A stretch of DNA of 64,000 nucleotides from Pseudomonas sp. P818. Its GTDB lineage: Bacteria > Pseudomonadota > Gammaproteobacteria > Pseudomonadales > Pseudomonadaceae. A program made the translations under genes and the position numbers. Under the pieces are notes generated by a model. The model ran no database searches. It saw nothing but the letters and a program-made list of their open reading frames with translations, and was not told the origin of the DNA. This document shows, piece after piece, positions 1 through 11,409 of the stretch. The DNA lies in the NCBI RefSeq assembly GCF_000418555.1, contig NZ_ATKM01000007.1, forward strand, positions 62,001 to 126,000, given 5' to 3'. Each line of letters begins with the position of its first letter. Position 1 is the first letter of the stretch.

Positions 1-1
1 G

Positions 2-835
2 GATCTGCTGCTGGCGGTGGACCAGGAGGGCGGCCGAGTGCAGAGGCTGCGCCAGGGTTTTCTGCGGCTGCCGGCGATGCGCGCGATTGCCGATAACCAC
101 AACGCCGAAGAGCTGGCCGAGCATTGCGGCTGGCTGATGGCGACCGAGGTGCTGGCGGTCGGGCTGGATCTGAGTTTTGCCCCGGTACTGGACCTCGACC
201 ACCAGCGTAGCGCAGTGGTCGGCAGCCGCGCCTTCGAGGGCGACCCGCAGCGCGCGACGACGCTGGCTGCCGCGTTCATTCGCGGCATGCATCAAGCGGG
301 TATGGCTGCGACCGGCAAGCACTTCCCCGGACACGGTTGGGCCGAGGCAGACTCTCACGTGGCTATCCCGGTCGACGAGCGCAGTCTCGATGAGATCCGG
401 GCCTGCGACATGCAGCCGTTCAGGCGCCTGGCTGGCGACCTCGATGCGGTGATGCCGGCACATGTCATCTATCCGCAGGTCGATGAACAGCCGGCGGGCT
501 TCTCCCGTCGCTGGCTGCAGGACATCCTGCGCGGCGAGCTGGGCTTCGATGGCGTGATCTTCAGCGATGATCTGTCCATGGCGGGTGCGCACGTGGCCGG
601 CGACGCCGGAAAACGTATCGAGGCGGCTCTCGCAGCCGGCTGTGACATGGGGCTGGTGTGCAACGACCGGGGCTCGGCCGAACTGGCCCTCAGCGCACTG
701 CAGCGCCTGCAGGTCAGGCCAGCTGAGCGCCTGCAGCGTATGCGTGGGCGGGGTCATGCCTGCACGGATTACCGTCAGGCACCACGCTGGTCGGCGGCTG
801 TGGCGGCGCTCAGAACTGCGCAGCTGATCGACTGA
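2..835 (+). CDS. nagZ: Beta-N-acetylhexosaminidase NagZ (5' end outside window)
   Basis: Cytoplasmic glycoside hydrolase family 3 enzyme of peptidoglycan recycling; it removes N-acetylglucosamine from anhydromuropeptides. The reading frame is open from base 2 (LLLAVDQEGGRVQR, the conserved N-terminal block of NagZ), so the start codon lies upstream of the window. The family signature GKHFPGHG followed by DSH is visible about 107 codons in, and the catalytic-loop region IFSDDLSM follows. The frame stops at 835. About 277 codons are visible of a usual 330-340. Identification is firm from the KHFPGHG motif; only the missing 5' end limits it. Confidence 0.93.
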   Translation, partial: DLLLAVDQEGGRVQRLRQGFLRLPAMRAIADNHNAEELAEHCGWLMATEVLAVGLDLSFAPVLDLDHQRSAVVGSRAFEGDPQRATTLAAAFIRGMHQAGMAATGKHFPGHGWAEADSHVAIPVDERSLDEIRACDMQPFRRLAGDLDAVMPAHVIYPQVDEQPAGFSRRWLQDILRGELGFDGVIFSDDLSMAGAHVAGDAGKRIEAALAAGCDMGLVCNDRGSAELALSALQRLQVRPAERLQRMRGRGHACTDYRQAPRWSAAVAALRTAQLID

Positions 836-873
836 GGGGCAGGGCAGCCAGGCAGGGCTGCCCTGAGGCCCGC

Positions 874-1398
874 TCAAAGCGGGCTGATGCGCACCAGTGC
901 GCCCAGGCTGCCATGATCCAGATAGGTCAGGCTGTTGTCCTTCAGGCGCTGGGCGATTTTCATGTGCTCGCTGCTTTCCAGCAGACCGTCGGCGCTGAAG
1001 CGATTGATCCACAGTTCCAGATCCAGGTCGGCGAAGCGATCCTGGGTGAAGGCGAGGGTGCCTTCGACCGGATAGTGGCCGAGGTGCGCTTCGCCACTGC
1101 TGACCGCGACGCGGCTTGGCGTGCTGCTTAGCGTCTGGCTCCAGGCCTTGTGCAGGAGGACCTGATAGCCATTGCCCGGCTTGAGTTTGGCGGCTTCATT
1201 GTCGAGGCTGGTGGGGCGTTCACTGCCGGCGATTGGCAGTGCGGTGCCTGCCCAGTCGTCCGGCGCGATCTTCGGCGCGATGACCGCATCCCCGGCCTGG
1301 CGGAATACCAGCAGCTCGACCTGGTACAGGCGTTCGGCGAAGGCGCTCGGTGCGAGCAGACAGAGCAGCAGGGCGATCAGGTGCAGTGGGCGCATCAT
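874..1398 (-). CDS. csiV: CsiV-family periplasmic protein
   Basis: A 174-residue exported protein. It begins MMRPLHLIALLLC, followed by a hydrophobic stretch and an Ala-rich cleavage site (APSAFA), a typical Sec signal peptide. The mature part begins RLYQVELLVFRQ, the opening seen in the CsiV family; CsiV of Vibrio is known as a peptidoglycan-binding partner in cell-wall synthesis. The start is one of two adjacent ATGs (1398 or 1395) with an AAGGA-type ribosome site just upstream. It follows mfd by about a dozen bases on the same strand, so the two are probably cotranscribed. The family call rests on the N-terminal pattern and the mfd neighbourhood; function in this organism is inferred. Confidence 0.7.
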   Translation of the reverse strand: MMRPLHLIALLLCLLAPSAFAERLYQVELLVFRQAGDAVIAPKIAPDDWAGTALPIAGSERPTSLDNEAAKLKPGNGYQVLLHKAWSQTLSSTPSRVAVSSGEAHLGHYPVEGTLAFTQDRFADLDLELWINRFSADGLLESSEHMKIAQRLKDNSLTYLDHGSLGALVRISPL

Positions 1399-1409
1399 GT
1401 GAGAGTCCT

Positions 1410-1829
1410 TCAGGTGGTGGGCGCAAGGCGCTCGAACAGGGCTTCCAGGGTGTTGAAGCGTTCTTCCGCGCGCTCCATCGGCACCTGGATCTTGAAGACG
1501 GTGGCGCCTTCGAACTTGTAGCGTTTCGGTTGGGCCTGGATCAGTTTGATCAGGGTCAGCGGGTCGACGCAGGTTTCCGCGGCGAACTCGATGCGGCCGC
1601 CCTGCGGGCCGGCGTCGACCTTGGTGATACCGAGCTTCTCTGCTTGCAGCTTGAGCATTGTCAGGCGCATCAGGTGCTTGGTTGGCTCCGGCAGCAGGCC
1701 GAAGCGGTCGATCATCTCCACCTGCAGCTCCTTCAGACCGTCCTCGTCGGTGGCCGAGGCGATGCGCTTGTAGAGGATCAGGCGCGCATGCACGTCGGGC
1801 AGATAGTCCTCGGGAATTCGCCTTTCCAT
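1410..1829 (-). pseudogene. mfd: Detached C-terminal domain (D7) of Mfd
   Basis: This frame encodes the rest of Mfd: after MERR it reads IPEDYLPDVHARLILYKR and continues to the normal Mfd C-terminus (ERFNTLEALFE), stopping at 1410. It joins the upstream fragment exactly if the 26-bp insertion is removed (…VPAL joined to IPEDYLP…). The insertion itself supplies an ATG at 1829, but no ribosome-binding site precedes it, so independent translation is unlikely. It is best read as the stranded end of a broken gene, or an intact gene with a sequence error. Confidence 0.85.
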
Positions 1830-4800
1830 GTAGAGAGTGAAGCCAGCGCCGGCACGCGCAGGTTGATCTCCGGGCCGCCGCCCAGCGGCTGGTCGAGGTT
1901 GGGCTGCTCGCCTTTCTGGATGGCCTTGACCGCGCGCTCGAGCATTTCCATGTAGAGAGTGAAGCCGACCGCCTGGATCTGCCCGCTCTGACCATCGCCG
2001 AGCAGCTCGCCGGCGCCGCGGATTTCCAGATCGTGAGTGGCGAGGATGAAGCCGGCGCCCAGGTCCTGCGCGCCGGCGATGGCTTCCAGGCGCTTCTGCG
2101 CATCCTCGGTCATGCTCTTGCGCGGCGGGGTGAGCAGGTAGGCGTAGGCCTGGTGGTGGCTACGACCGACACGGCCGCGCAGCTGGTGCAGCTGGGCCAG
2201 GCCGAACTTGTCGGCGCGCTCGATGATGATGGTGTTGGCGCTGGGCACGTCGATGCCGGTTTCGATGATGGTCGAGGCCACCAGTACGTTGAAGCGCTTG
2301 TGATAGAAGTCGCTCATCACCTGTTCGAGATCGCGTTCGCGCATCTGCCCATGGCCGATGCCGATGCGTGCCTCGGGCACCAGTTCGGCCAGGTCGGCAG
2401 CACATTTCTCGATGGTTTTCACATCGTTGTGCAGGTAGTACACCTGGCCGCCGCGCAGCAGCTCACGCAACAGCGCTTCCTTGATGGTCGGCTTGTTTTC
2501 CTCCATGACGAAGGTGCGTACCGACAGGCGTCGCGCCGGTGGCGTGGCGATGATCGACAGGTCGCGCATGCCGGCCACGGCCATGTTCAGGGTGCGTGGG
2601 ATCGGCGTGGCGGTGAGGGTGAGGATATCGACCTCGCTGCGCAGCGCCTTGAGCTGCTCCTTCTGGCGCACGCCGAAACGGTGCTCCTCGTCGATGATCA
2701 CCAGGCCCAGATTGTGGAACTTGACGTCGTCCTGCAGCAGCTTATGGGTGCCGATGACGATGTCCACCTTGCCTTCGGCTAACTGCTGCACGGCGCCTTC
2801 GACTTCCTTGGCGCTCTTGAAGCGGCTCATCACCTCGACTTTCACCGGCCAATCGGCGAAGCGGTCGCGGAAGCTGTTGTAGTGCTGCTGGGCGAGCAGG
2901 GTGGTGGGCACCAGCACGGCCACCTGCTTTCCGCTGTGCACGGCGATGAAGGCGGCGCGCATGGCCACCTCGGTCTTGCCGAAGCCGACGTCGCCGCAGA
3001 CCAGGCGATCCATTGGCTTGCCGGCCAGCATGTCGGCGCGTACGGCGTCGATGGCGGCCTGCTGATCCGGGGTTTCCTCGAAGGGGAAGCCGGCGCTGAA
3101 GGTGGCGTAGTCCAGGGCCGGGTCCTGGAAGGCGAAGCCTTCGCGGGCGGCGCGGCGTGCATAGATGTCGAGCAGTTCGGCAGCGACGTCGCGCACCTGT
3201 TCGGCGGCCTTGCGCTTGGCTTTCTGCCAGGTTTCCGAACCCAGGCGGTGCAGCGGCGCCAGGGCATCGTCGCTGCCGCTGTAGCGGGCGATCAGGTGCA
3301 GGCTGGCCACCGGCACGTAGAGCTTGGCCTCGTCGGCGTATTGCAGGGCAAGGAATTCGGCGGCCTGGCCGTCGAACTCCATGGTCACCAGGCCCAGGTA
3401 GCGGCCGACACCGTGATCGATATGCACCACCGGCGCGCCTTCGCGCAGTTCGGTGAGGTTCTTGATCACATTGTCGCCGCCGTCGCGACCCTTCTCGCGA
3501 CGACGACGCTGCATCACGCGTTGGCCGAACAGCGGGTTTTCCGGGATCAACGCCAGTTCGTCGAGCAGCAGGCCCTCGTCCAGCGGCGCGATGCAGATGT
3601 TCAGGCGTTCGCCGCTTTCGACGAAGGCGGACCAGCCGTCGACCTCCTTCGGCTTGAGCTTGAGGCGAGCGAGCAGTTCCAGCAGCACCTCGCGGCGTCC
3701 GGCCGATTCGGCGCAGAACAGCACGCGGCCCTGGTATTCCTCGATGAAGCGGCGCAGCGCCGCCAGCGGCTCGCCGGCCTTGGCCTGGATCGCCAGATCG
3801 GGCAGGGCGCGCGCCTCGAAGCGGGTCTGGCCGACACCGGCTTCGATGTCGTCCTGATTGACCGCTACGCGCGGCCAGTTTTTCAGGCGGGCGAAGCAGT
3901 CCTCCACCGGCAGGAAAATATCCGCAGGTGGCAGCAGCGGGCGCTCGGGGTCGACGCGGCGGTCCTCGTAGCGGTTGCGTGCATCCAGCCAGAATTGCTC
4001 GGCGGCCTTTTCGATGCCGGGCAGGGAGAACACCTGGGTGTCGCCCGGCAGGTAGTCGAACAGGGTGTCGGTTTCCTCGAAGAACAGCGGCAGGTAGTAC
4101 TCGATACCGGCCGGGGTGATCCCGGAGGAGAGATCCTGATAGATCGGGCAGCGGCGAAAATCGACGTCGAAGCGCTCGCGAAAGCGCCCGCGGAAATCGC
4201 TGACGGCCTTCTTTTCCAGCGGAAACTCGCGCGCTGGCAGCAGACGGATCGACTCGACCTTGTCCACCGAGCGCTGATTTTCCGGGTCGAAGGTGCGCAG
4301 GGTTTCGATCTCGTCATCGAACAGGTCGATGCGATAGGGCGCCTCGCTGCCCATGGGGAAGAGGTCGATCAGCGCGCCGCGCACGGCGAACTCGCCATGT
4401 TCGTAGACGGTGTCGACGCAGCGGTAGCCGGCGGCCTCCAGCCGGGTGCGCATCTGCTCGACGTCGAGCTTCTGGCCTACGTCCAGCACCAGGCTGCTGC
4501 CGAGCAGGAAGCGCTTCGGCGCCAGGCGGTGTAGGGCGGTGGCGATCGGCACTACGAGAATGCCGCGGCTCAGTTGCGGTAGCCGATATAGCGCGGCGAT
4601 ACGCTGGGAGATGATGTCCTGATGTGGCGAGAAGACGTCGTAGGGCAGGGTCTCCCAGTCAGGGAAATGCAGCACCGGCAGATCCGGGGCGAAGAAGGCC
4701 AGTTCTTCCTGCAGGCGCTCGGCGCTCTGGCTGCCCTCGGTCAATACCAGGGTGAAACGCCCGGCATTGCTGGCCGCTTCGGCTATCGCCAGGGAGAGGG

Positions 4801-4873
4801 CGGCGCCGGGCAGGTTGCCCCATTGCTGTTTGCCGGCGCTGGCCGGTAGAGACGGAAGACGCAGTACGGACAC
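1778..4873 (-). CDS. mfd: Transcription-repair coupling factor Mfd, truncated by frameshift
   Basis: Mfd is an ATP-driven DNA translocase that removes RNA polymerase stalled at lesions and recruits UvrA. The frame starts at GTG 4873 (MSVLRLPSLP) and carries the UvrB-homology N-terminal part, the polymerase-interaction region and the translocase motor: Walker A GDVGFGKTE near residue 629, DEEHRFG near 726, and RGRVGRS. Normal sequence stops at about residue 1010 (NLRVPAL), then 21 unrelated residues precede a stop at 1778. The missing C-terminal domain 7 is intact in another frame (separate entry). A 26-bp insertion at about 1818-1843 causes the break; without it the product would be about 1145 residues, the usual Mfd length. 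The truncated protein keeps the whole motor but lacks the domain that in E. coli Mfd restrains it, so it could be deregulated rather than dead. A sequencing error cannot be excluded. Confidence 0.9.
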   Translation of the reverse strand: MSVLRLPSLPASAGKQQWGNLPGAALSLAIAEAASNAGRFTLVLTEGSQSAERLQEELAFFAPDLPVLHFPDWETLPYDVFSPHQDIISQRIAALYRLPQLSRGILVVPIATALHRLAPKRFLLGSSLVLDVGQKLDVEQMRTRLEAAGYRCVDTVYEHGEFAVRGALIDLFPMGSEAPYRIDLFDDEIETLRTFDPENQRSVDKVESIRLLPAREFPLEKKAVSDFRGRFRERFDVDFRRCPIYQDLSSGITPAGIEYYLPLFFEETDTLFDYLPGDTQVFSLPGIEKAAEQFWLDARNRYEDRRVDPERPLLPPADIFLPVEDCFARLKNWPRVAVNQDDIEAGVGQTRFEARALPDLAIQAKAGEPLAALRRFIEEYQGRVLFCAESAGRREVLLELLARLKLKPKEVDGWSAFVESGERLNICIAPLDEGLLLDELALIPENPLFGQRVMQRRRREKGRDGGDNVIKNLTELREGAPVVHIDHGVGRYLGLVTMEFDGQAAEFLALQYADEAKLYVPVASLHLIARYSGSDDALAPLHRLGSETWQKAKRKAAEQVRDVAAELLDIYARRAAREGFAFQDPALDYATFSAGFPFEETPDQQAAIDAVRADMLAGKPMDRLVCGDVGFGKTEVAMRAAFIAVHSGKQVAVLVPTTLLAQQHYNSFRDRFADWPVKVEVMSRFKSAKEVEGAVQQLAEGKVDIVIGTHKLLQDDVKFHNLGLVIIDEEHRFGVRQKEQLKALRSEVDILTLTATPIPRTLNMAVAGMRDLSIIATPPARRLSVRTFVMEENKPTIKEALLRELLRGGQVYYLHNDVKTIEKCAADLAELVPEARIGIGHGQMRERDLEQVMSDFYHKRFNVLVASTIIETGIDVPSANTIIIERADKFGLAQLHQLRGRVGRSHHQAYAYLLTPPRKSMTEDAQKRLEAIAGAQDLGAGFILATHDLEIRGAGELLGDGQSGQIQAVGFTLYMEMLERAVKAIQKGEQPNLDQPLGGGPEINLRVPALASLSTWKGEFPRTICPTCMRA
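1823..1844. repeat. 22-bp direct repeat copy within the mfd insertion
   Basis: These 22 bases are identical to 1945-1966, which encode the native GFTLYME stretch of Mfd. Here they sit inside the extra 26 bp that breaks the frame, next to a six-base tail not explained by the copy. The repeat unit is 122 bp from its source. It marks the insertion as a templated duplication. Confidence 0.9.
1945..1966. repeat. 22-bp direct repeat, source copy in mfd
   Basis: In-frame native Mfd sequence (GFTLYME region) that is duplicated at 1823-1844. The surrounding residues (QAVGFTLYMEMLERAVKA) fit the family, so this is the original copy. Confidence 0.9.
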
Positions 4874-4951
4874 GGGCGGCTCACGATCATTACGAAGGGC
4901 CGGGAATTGTAGCGGGGCTTGGTGGTCAATGTCAGTCGCGACAGGCGCGCA

Positions 4952-4980
4952 TTGCTCATGCTCTCGCTCGCCGTCATAAT
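4952..4980 (+). promoter_or_regulatory. Candidate sigma70 promoter of the long gap gene
   Basis: TTGCTC at 4952-4957 and CATAAT at 4975-4980 are separated by 17 bp, placing a start near 4987, about 35 bases before the GTG of the GAPDH gene. The region separates divergent mfd and gap. Based on hexamer match and spacing only. Confidence 0.5.
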
Positions 4981-5022
4981 GTAGCCCCTTTTTTCAGCCC
5001 CTACATGTGGAAGGTACTGCCC

Positions 5023-6471
5023 GTGACTCAGAAGCCCGACCAGTGTCTCGGTGAATGGATCGATCGTGAAGCCCTCGCGGAAGCGATGATTCCGCTGATT
5101 GGTCAGCTCTATCGCAACAACAATGTGGTGACCTCGATCTACGGCCGCGGCCTGATCAACCGTTCGGTCATCGACATCCTCAAGGCTCACCGTTTCGCTC
5201 GCCATCGCCTGGCCGATGAGGCCGAACTGTCGGTCCACGACACCTTCCCCATGCTCAAGGCCATGAGCGAGCTCAAGCTGGGCGCCGCGTCCGTGGACCT
5301 GGGCAAGCTGGTTGCCAAGTTCAAGGCCGAAGGTGCTGGCCGCGCTGTCGAGCAGTTCGTCAAGGACGAGCTGGCCGATGTAGTTGGCAAGCAGAACGGT
5401 GCAGGCCGTGAAGGCACCGACGTGGTGCTCTACGGTTTCGGCCGTATCGGTCGCCTGCTGGCGCGCATCCTGATCGAGAAGACCGGTGGCGGCGATGGCC
5501 TGCGTCTGCGTGCCATCGTCGTGCGCAAGGGGGCCAGCAACGATCTGGTCAAGCGTGCCAGCCTGCTGCGTCGCGACTCGGTGCACGGCAAGTTCAACGG
5601 CACCATCACCATCGATGAAGAGAACAACACCCTGACGGCCAACGGCAACCTGATCCAGGTGATCTACGCCAAGGACCCGAAAGAAGTCGATTACACCCAG
5701 TACGGCATCAAGAACGCGCTGCTGGTGGACAACACCGGTGTATGGCGTGATGCCGAGGGTCTGGGCCAGCACCTGACCTGCCCGGGCGTCGATCGCGTGG
5801 TGCTCACCGCGCCTGGCAAGGGTGCGCTGAAGAACATCGTGCACGGCATCAACCACAGCGAAATCACCGCTGAGGACAAGATCATCTCCGCGGCTTCCTG
5901 CACCACCAACGCCATCGTGCCGGTGCTCAAGGCAGTCAACGACAAGTACGGCATCGTCAATGGTCACGTCGAGACCGTTCACTCGTACACCAACGACCAG
6001 AACCTGATCGACAACTTCCACAAAGGCAGTCGTCGTGGTCGTAGCGCCGCGCTGAACATGGTCATCACCGAAACCGGCGCGGCTACCGCTGCTGCCAAGG
6101 CGCTGCCAGTGCTCAAGGGCAAGCTGACCGGCAACGCCATTCGTGTGCCGACGCCGAACGTGTCCATGGCCATTCTCAACCTGAATCTGGAGAAGGCCAC
6201 CACCCGCGAAGAGATCAACGAGTACCTGCGCCAGATGGCCATGCACTCTGACCTGCAGAAGCAGATCGATTTCGTCAGCTCGCAGGAAGTGGTGTCCACC
6301 GACTTCGTCGGTTCGCGTCATGCCGGTGTGGTCGATGCCGAAGCCACCATCGCCAACGATAACCGTGTCGTGCTGTACGTCTGGTACGACAACGAGTTCG
6401 GTTACAGCTGCCAGGTGGTGCGCGTGATGGAAGACATGGCTGGGGTCAACCCGCCTGCTTTCCCTCGCTGA
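5023..6471 (+). CDS. gap: Long-form glyceraldehyde-3-phosphate dehydrogenase
   Basis: Catalyses reversible phosphorylating oxidation of glyceraldehyde-3-phosphate. The Rossmann motif YGFGRIGR begins at residue 137 and the catalytic cysteine is C293 in ASCTTNAIVP; the C-terminal YDNEFGYS is also typical. About 130 residues precede the GAPDH fold, making 482 residues against about 335 for classical enzymes; this long form is known in Pseudomonas next to mfd. I place the start at GTG 5023 because a GGAAGG ribosome site (5009-5014) lies 8 bases upstream; an in-frame ATG at 5005 would place that site inside the gene. A second, short GAPDH in this window (52661-53665) serves arsenic resistance. Cofactor preference and direction cannot be read from sequence. 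Confidence 0.93.
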   Translation: MTQKPDQCLGEWIDREALAEAMIPLIGQLYRNNNVVTSIYGRGLINRSVIDILKAHRFARHRLADEAELSVHDTFPMLKAMSELKLGAASVDLGKLVAKFKAEGAGRAVEQFVKDELADVVGKQNGAGREGTDVVLYGFGRIGRLLARILIEKTGGGDGLRLRAIVVRKGASNDLVKRASLLRRDSVHGKFNGTITIDEENNTLTANGNLIQVIYAKDPKEVDYTQYGIKNALLVDNTGVWRDAEGLGQHLTCPGVDRVVLTAPGKGALKNIVHGINHSEITAEDKIISAASCTTNAIVPVLKAVNDKYGIVNGHVETVHSYTNDQNLIDNFHKGSRRGRSAALNMVITETGAATAAAKALPVLKGKLTGNAIRVPTPNVSMAILNLNLEKATTREEINEYLRQMAMHSDLQKQIDFVSSQEVVSTDFVGSRHAGVVDAEATIANDNRVVLYVWYDNEFGYSCQVVRVMEDMAGVNPPAFPR

Positions 6472-6490
6472 TAGCTGGGTAGCATGAAAA

Positions 6491-6517
6491 ACGGGAGCCT
6501 CGGCTCCCGTTTTTTTA
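6491..6517 (+). terminator. Rho-independent terminator of gap
   Basis: The stem ACGGGAG (6491-6497) pairs with CTCCCGT (6504-6510) around a CCTCGG loop and runs straight into seven T residues. It lies 20 bases after the gap stop codon. Confidence 0.9.
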
Positions 6518-6619
6518 TGCGCAGCGAAAAGGATGAGTGGAGGGGGTCAGTTTGACCTGAGTCAGCATCTAGATTGTTGCGCCCTGTTACCGAAAAGCCA
6601 AAAAAAGCAAGCGCTTGGG

Positions 6620-6648
6620 TGGTCAGTGCAGGGGGCCGTCTTTATAAT
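6620..6648 (+). promoter_or_regulatory. Candidate promoter of the nqr operon
   Basis: A perfect TATAAT at 6643-6648 lies 133 bases before nqrA. The best -35 at 17-bp spacing is the weak TGGTCA (6620-6625); TTGGGT at 6615 would give 22 bp. The rest of the 310-bp gap between gap and nqrA holds only the gap terminator and no convincing reading frame. Confidence 0.45.
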
Positions 6649-6721
6649 CGAGCAGATTTTTTACCCAGGTTTGGCGCCTTCCTCCACGCCCGTATCGTAT
6701 CGGTGTGGTTGGGTCTATTAG

Positions 6722-8119
<1,398 letters not shown>

Positions 8120-8122
8120 TCC

Positions 8123-9334
8123 GTGGGCATTCGTGCATTCCTCGACAAGATCGAGCACAACTTCGAGAAGGGCGGCAAGTACGAGAAGTGGTATGCCCTC
8201 TACGAGGCCATCGACACCTTCTTCTATCGTCCTGGCAGTGTGACCAAGACCACCGCTCACGTGCGTGATGGCATCGACCTCAAGCGCATGATGATCACCG
8301 TGTGGCTGTGCACCTTCCCGGCCATGTTCTTCGGCATGTGGAACACCGGCTACCAGGCCAACCTGATCTTCGCCAACAGCCCCGAGCTGCTGGCGAGCCA
8401 GGAAGGCTGGCGCTTCGCTCTGATCGGCTCGCTGGCCGGTTTCGATCCGAACAGCCTGTGGGACAACTTCATCCAGGGCGCGGCCTACTTCCTGCCTGTC
8501 TACGCGGTGACTTTCATCGTCGGCGGCTTCTGGGAAGTGCTGTTCGCTTCGATCCGCAAGCATGAGGTCAACGAAGGCTTCTTCGTCACCTCCGTGCTGT
8601 TCGCCCTGATTCTGCCGCCGAGCATTCCGCTGTGGCAGGTGGCTCTGGGCATCAGCTTCGGCGTGGTGATTGGCAAGGAAGTGTTCGGTGGTACCGGCAA
8701 GAACTTCCTCAATCCGGCACTGACCGGCCGTGCCTTCCTGTTCTTCGCCTACCCGGCGCAGATGTCGGGCGATGCGGTCTGGACTGCCGTGGACGGCTTC
8801 GCCGGCGCCACTTCGCTGAGCCTGGCTGCTTCCGGCGGTATCGAGAACGTGATCAACAACGGCATCACCTGGATGGACGCCTTCATCGGCACCATTCACG
8901 GTTCGATCGGTGAGACCAGCACCCTGGCCATCGCCATCGGCGGCCTGGTTCTGCTGATCACCAAGATCGCCTCCTGGCGCATCGTCGCCGGCGTGATGCT
9001 GGGCATGATCGGCCTGAGCCTGCTGCTCAACCTGATCGGTTCCAACACCAACCCGATGTTCGCCATGCCCTGGTACTGGCATCTGGTGGTGGGCGGTTTC
9101 GCCTTCGGCATGTTCTTCATGGCCACCGACCCGGTGTCGGCCTCCATGACCAACACCGGCAAGTGGATCTTCGGCGCCCTGATCGGCGTGATGGTCGTAC
9201 TGATTCGTGTGGTCAACCCGGCCTTCCCCGAGGGCATGATGCTGGCGATCCTGTTCGCCAACCTGTTTGCACCGCTGATCGACCACTTCGTCGTTCAGGC
9301 CAATATCAAGCGGAGGCTGGCACGCAATGTCTAG
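8123..9334 (+). CDS. nqrB: Na+-NQR subunit B
   Basis: Integral membrane subunit of 403 residues with about ten hydrophobic segments. The flavinylation motif DGFAGATS places the acceptor threonine at T230; in this family ApbE attaches FMN there by a phosphoester bond. GTG start at 8123, with AAGGAGG directly upstream at 8108-8114. The last eight bases overlap nqrC. NqrB and NqrC carry the two covalent FMN groups in the electron path to quinone. Confidence 0.97.
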   Translation: MGIRAFLDKIEHNFEKGGKYEKWYALYEAIDTFFYRPGSVTKTTAHVRDGIDLKRMMITVWLCTFPAMFFGMWNTGYQANLIFANSPELLASQEGWRFALIGSLAGFDPNSLWDNFIQGAAYFLPVYAVTFIVGGFWEVLFASIRKHEVNEGFFVTSVLFALILPPSIPLWQVALGISFGVVIGKEVFGGTGKNFLNPALTGRAFLFFAYPAQMSGDAVWTAVDGFAGATSLSLAASGGIENVINNGITWMDAFIGTIHGSIGETSTLAIAIGGLVLLITKIASWRIVAGVMLGMIGLSLLLNLIGSNTNPMFAMPWYWHLVVGGFAFGMFFMATDPVSASMTNTGKWIFGALIGVMVVLIRVVNPAFPEGMMLAILFANLFAPLIDHFVVQANIKRRLARNV

Positions 9335-10115
9335 TCAAAAAGAATCCACCGTTCGCACGCTGACGGTGGCCGTGCTGGTGTGTCTGGTGTGCTCGGTGTT
9401 CGTCGCCGGCGCTGCCATCGCACTGAAGCCGACCCAGGTAGAAAACCGTCTGCTGGACAAGCAGCGCAGCATCCTGGCCATTGCCGGTCTGGGTGAGGCC
9501 GGCATGTCCAGTGCCAAGGTCAAGCAAGTGTTCGACAGCACCATCACCGCCAAGCTGGTGGACCTGGAGAGCGGCAAGTTCTCCGATGCGTTCGATCCGA
9601 TCACCTTCGACCCGCTCAAGGCCTCGAAGGATCCGAAGACCTCCACCGCGCTCAAGGGCAGTGAGGACATCGCCGGGATCAAGCGCCAGGAGCGCTACAC
9701 CACCGTTTACATGGTGGAGAAGGATGGCGAAGTTGAAACGCTGATCCTGCCGGTGCGCGGTTACGGTCTGTGGTCGACCCTGCACGGCTTCATCGCGGTG
9801 AAAGGTGACCTGAATACCGTGGTCGGTATGGGCTTCTACCAGCATGGCGAGACCCCGGGTCTCGGCGGCGAAGTGGATAATCCGAAATGGAAAGGCCAGT
9901 GGCCCGGCAAGACCCTGTTCGACGATAACGGCAAGCTGGCCGTACAGATCGTCAAGGGCGGTGTCGACCCGCAGAGCCCACGAGCCACTCACCAGGTCGA
10001 TGGCCTGGCGGGCGCCACCCTGACCAGCGTCGGTGTGGACAACCTGCTGAAGTTCTGGCTCGGCCAGAACGGCTTCGGTCCGTTTATCGCTAACCTGCGT
10101 GCAGGGGAGGCTTGA
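9327..10115 (+). CDS. nqrC: Na+-NQR subunit C
   Basis: 262-residue subunit with one N-terminal membrane anchor (about residues 12-32) and a large periplasmic domain. The flavinylation motif DGLAGATLT gives T231 as the covalent FMN site, with Ala in place of the more usual Ser before GAT. It starts inside the end of nqrB with a CGGAGG ribosome site at 9311-9316. NqrC lies between the iron-sulfur centre and NqrB in the electron path. Confidence 0.97.
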   Translation: MSSQKESTVRTLTVAVLVCLVCSVFVAGAAIALKPTQVENRLLDKQRSILAIAGLGEAGMSSAKVKQVFDSTITAKLVDLESGKFSDAFDPITFDPLKASKDPKTSTALKGSEDIAGIKRQERYTTVYMVEKDGEVETLILPVRGYGLWSTLHGFIAVKGDLNTVVGMGFYQHGETPGLGGEVDNPKWKGQWPGKTLFDDNGKLAVQIVKGGVDPQSPRATHQVDGLAGATLTSVGVDNLLKFWLGQNGFGPFIANLRAGEA

Positions 10116-10117
10116 TC

Positions 10118-11394
<1,277 letters not shown>

Positions 11395-11409
11395 GGAAAG
11401 GATGAACAG

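Noticed and set aside
2882..4534. 550-codon open frame opposite mfd
   Set aside because: Antisense to a clear Mfd frame, with Gln/Ala/Val-rich composition and no recognisable domain.
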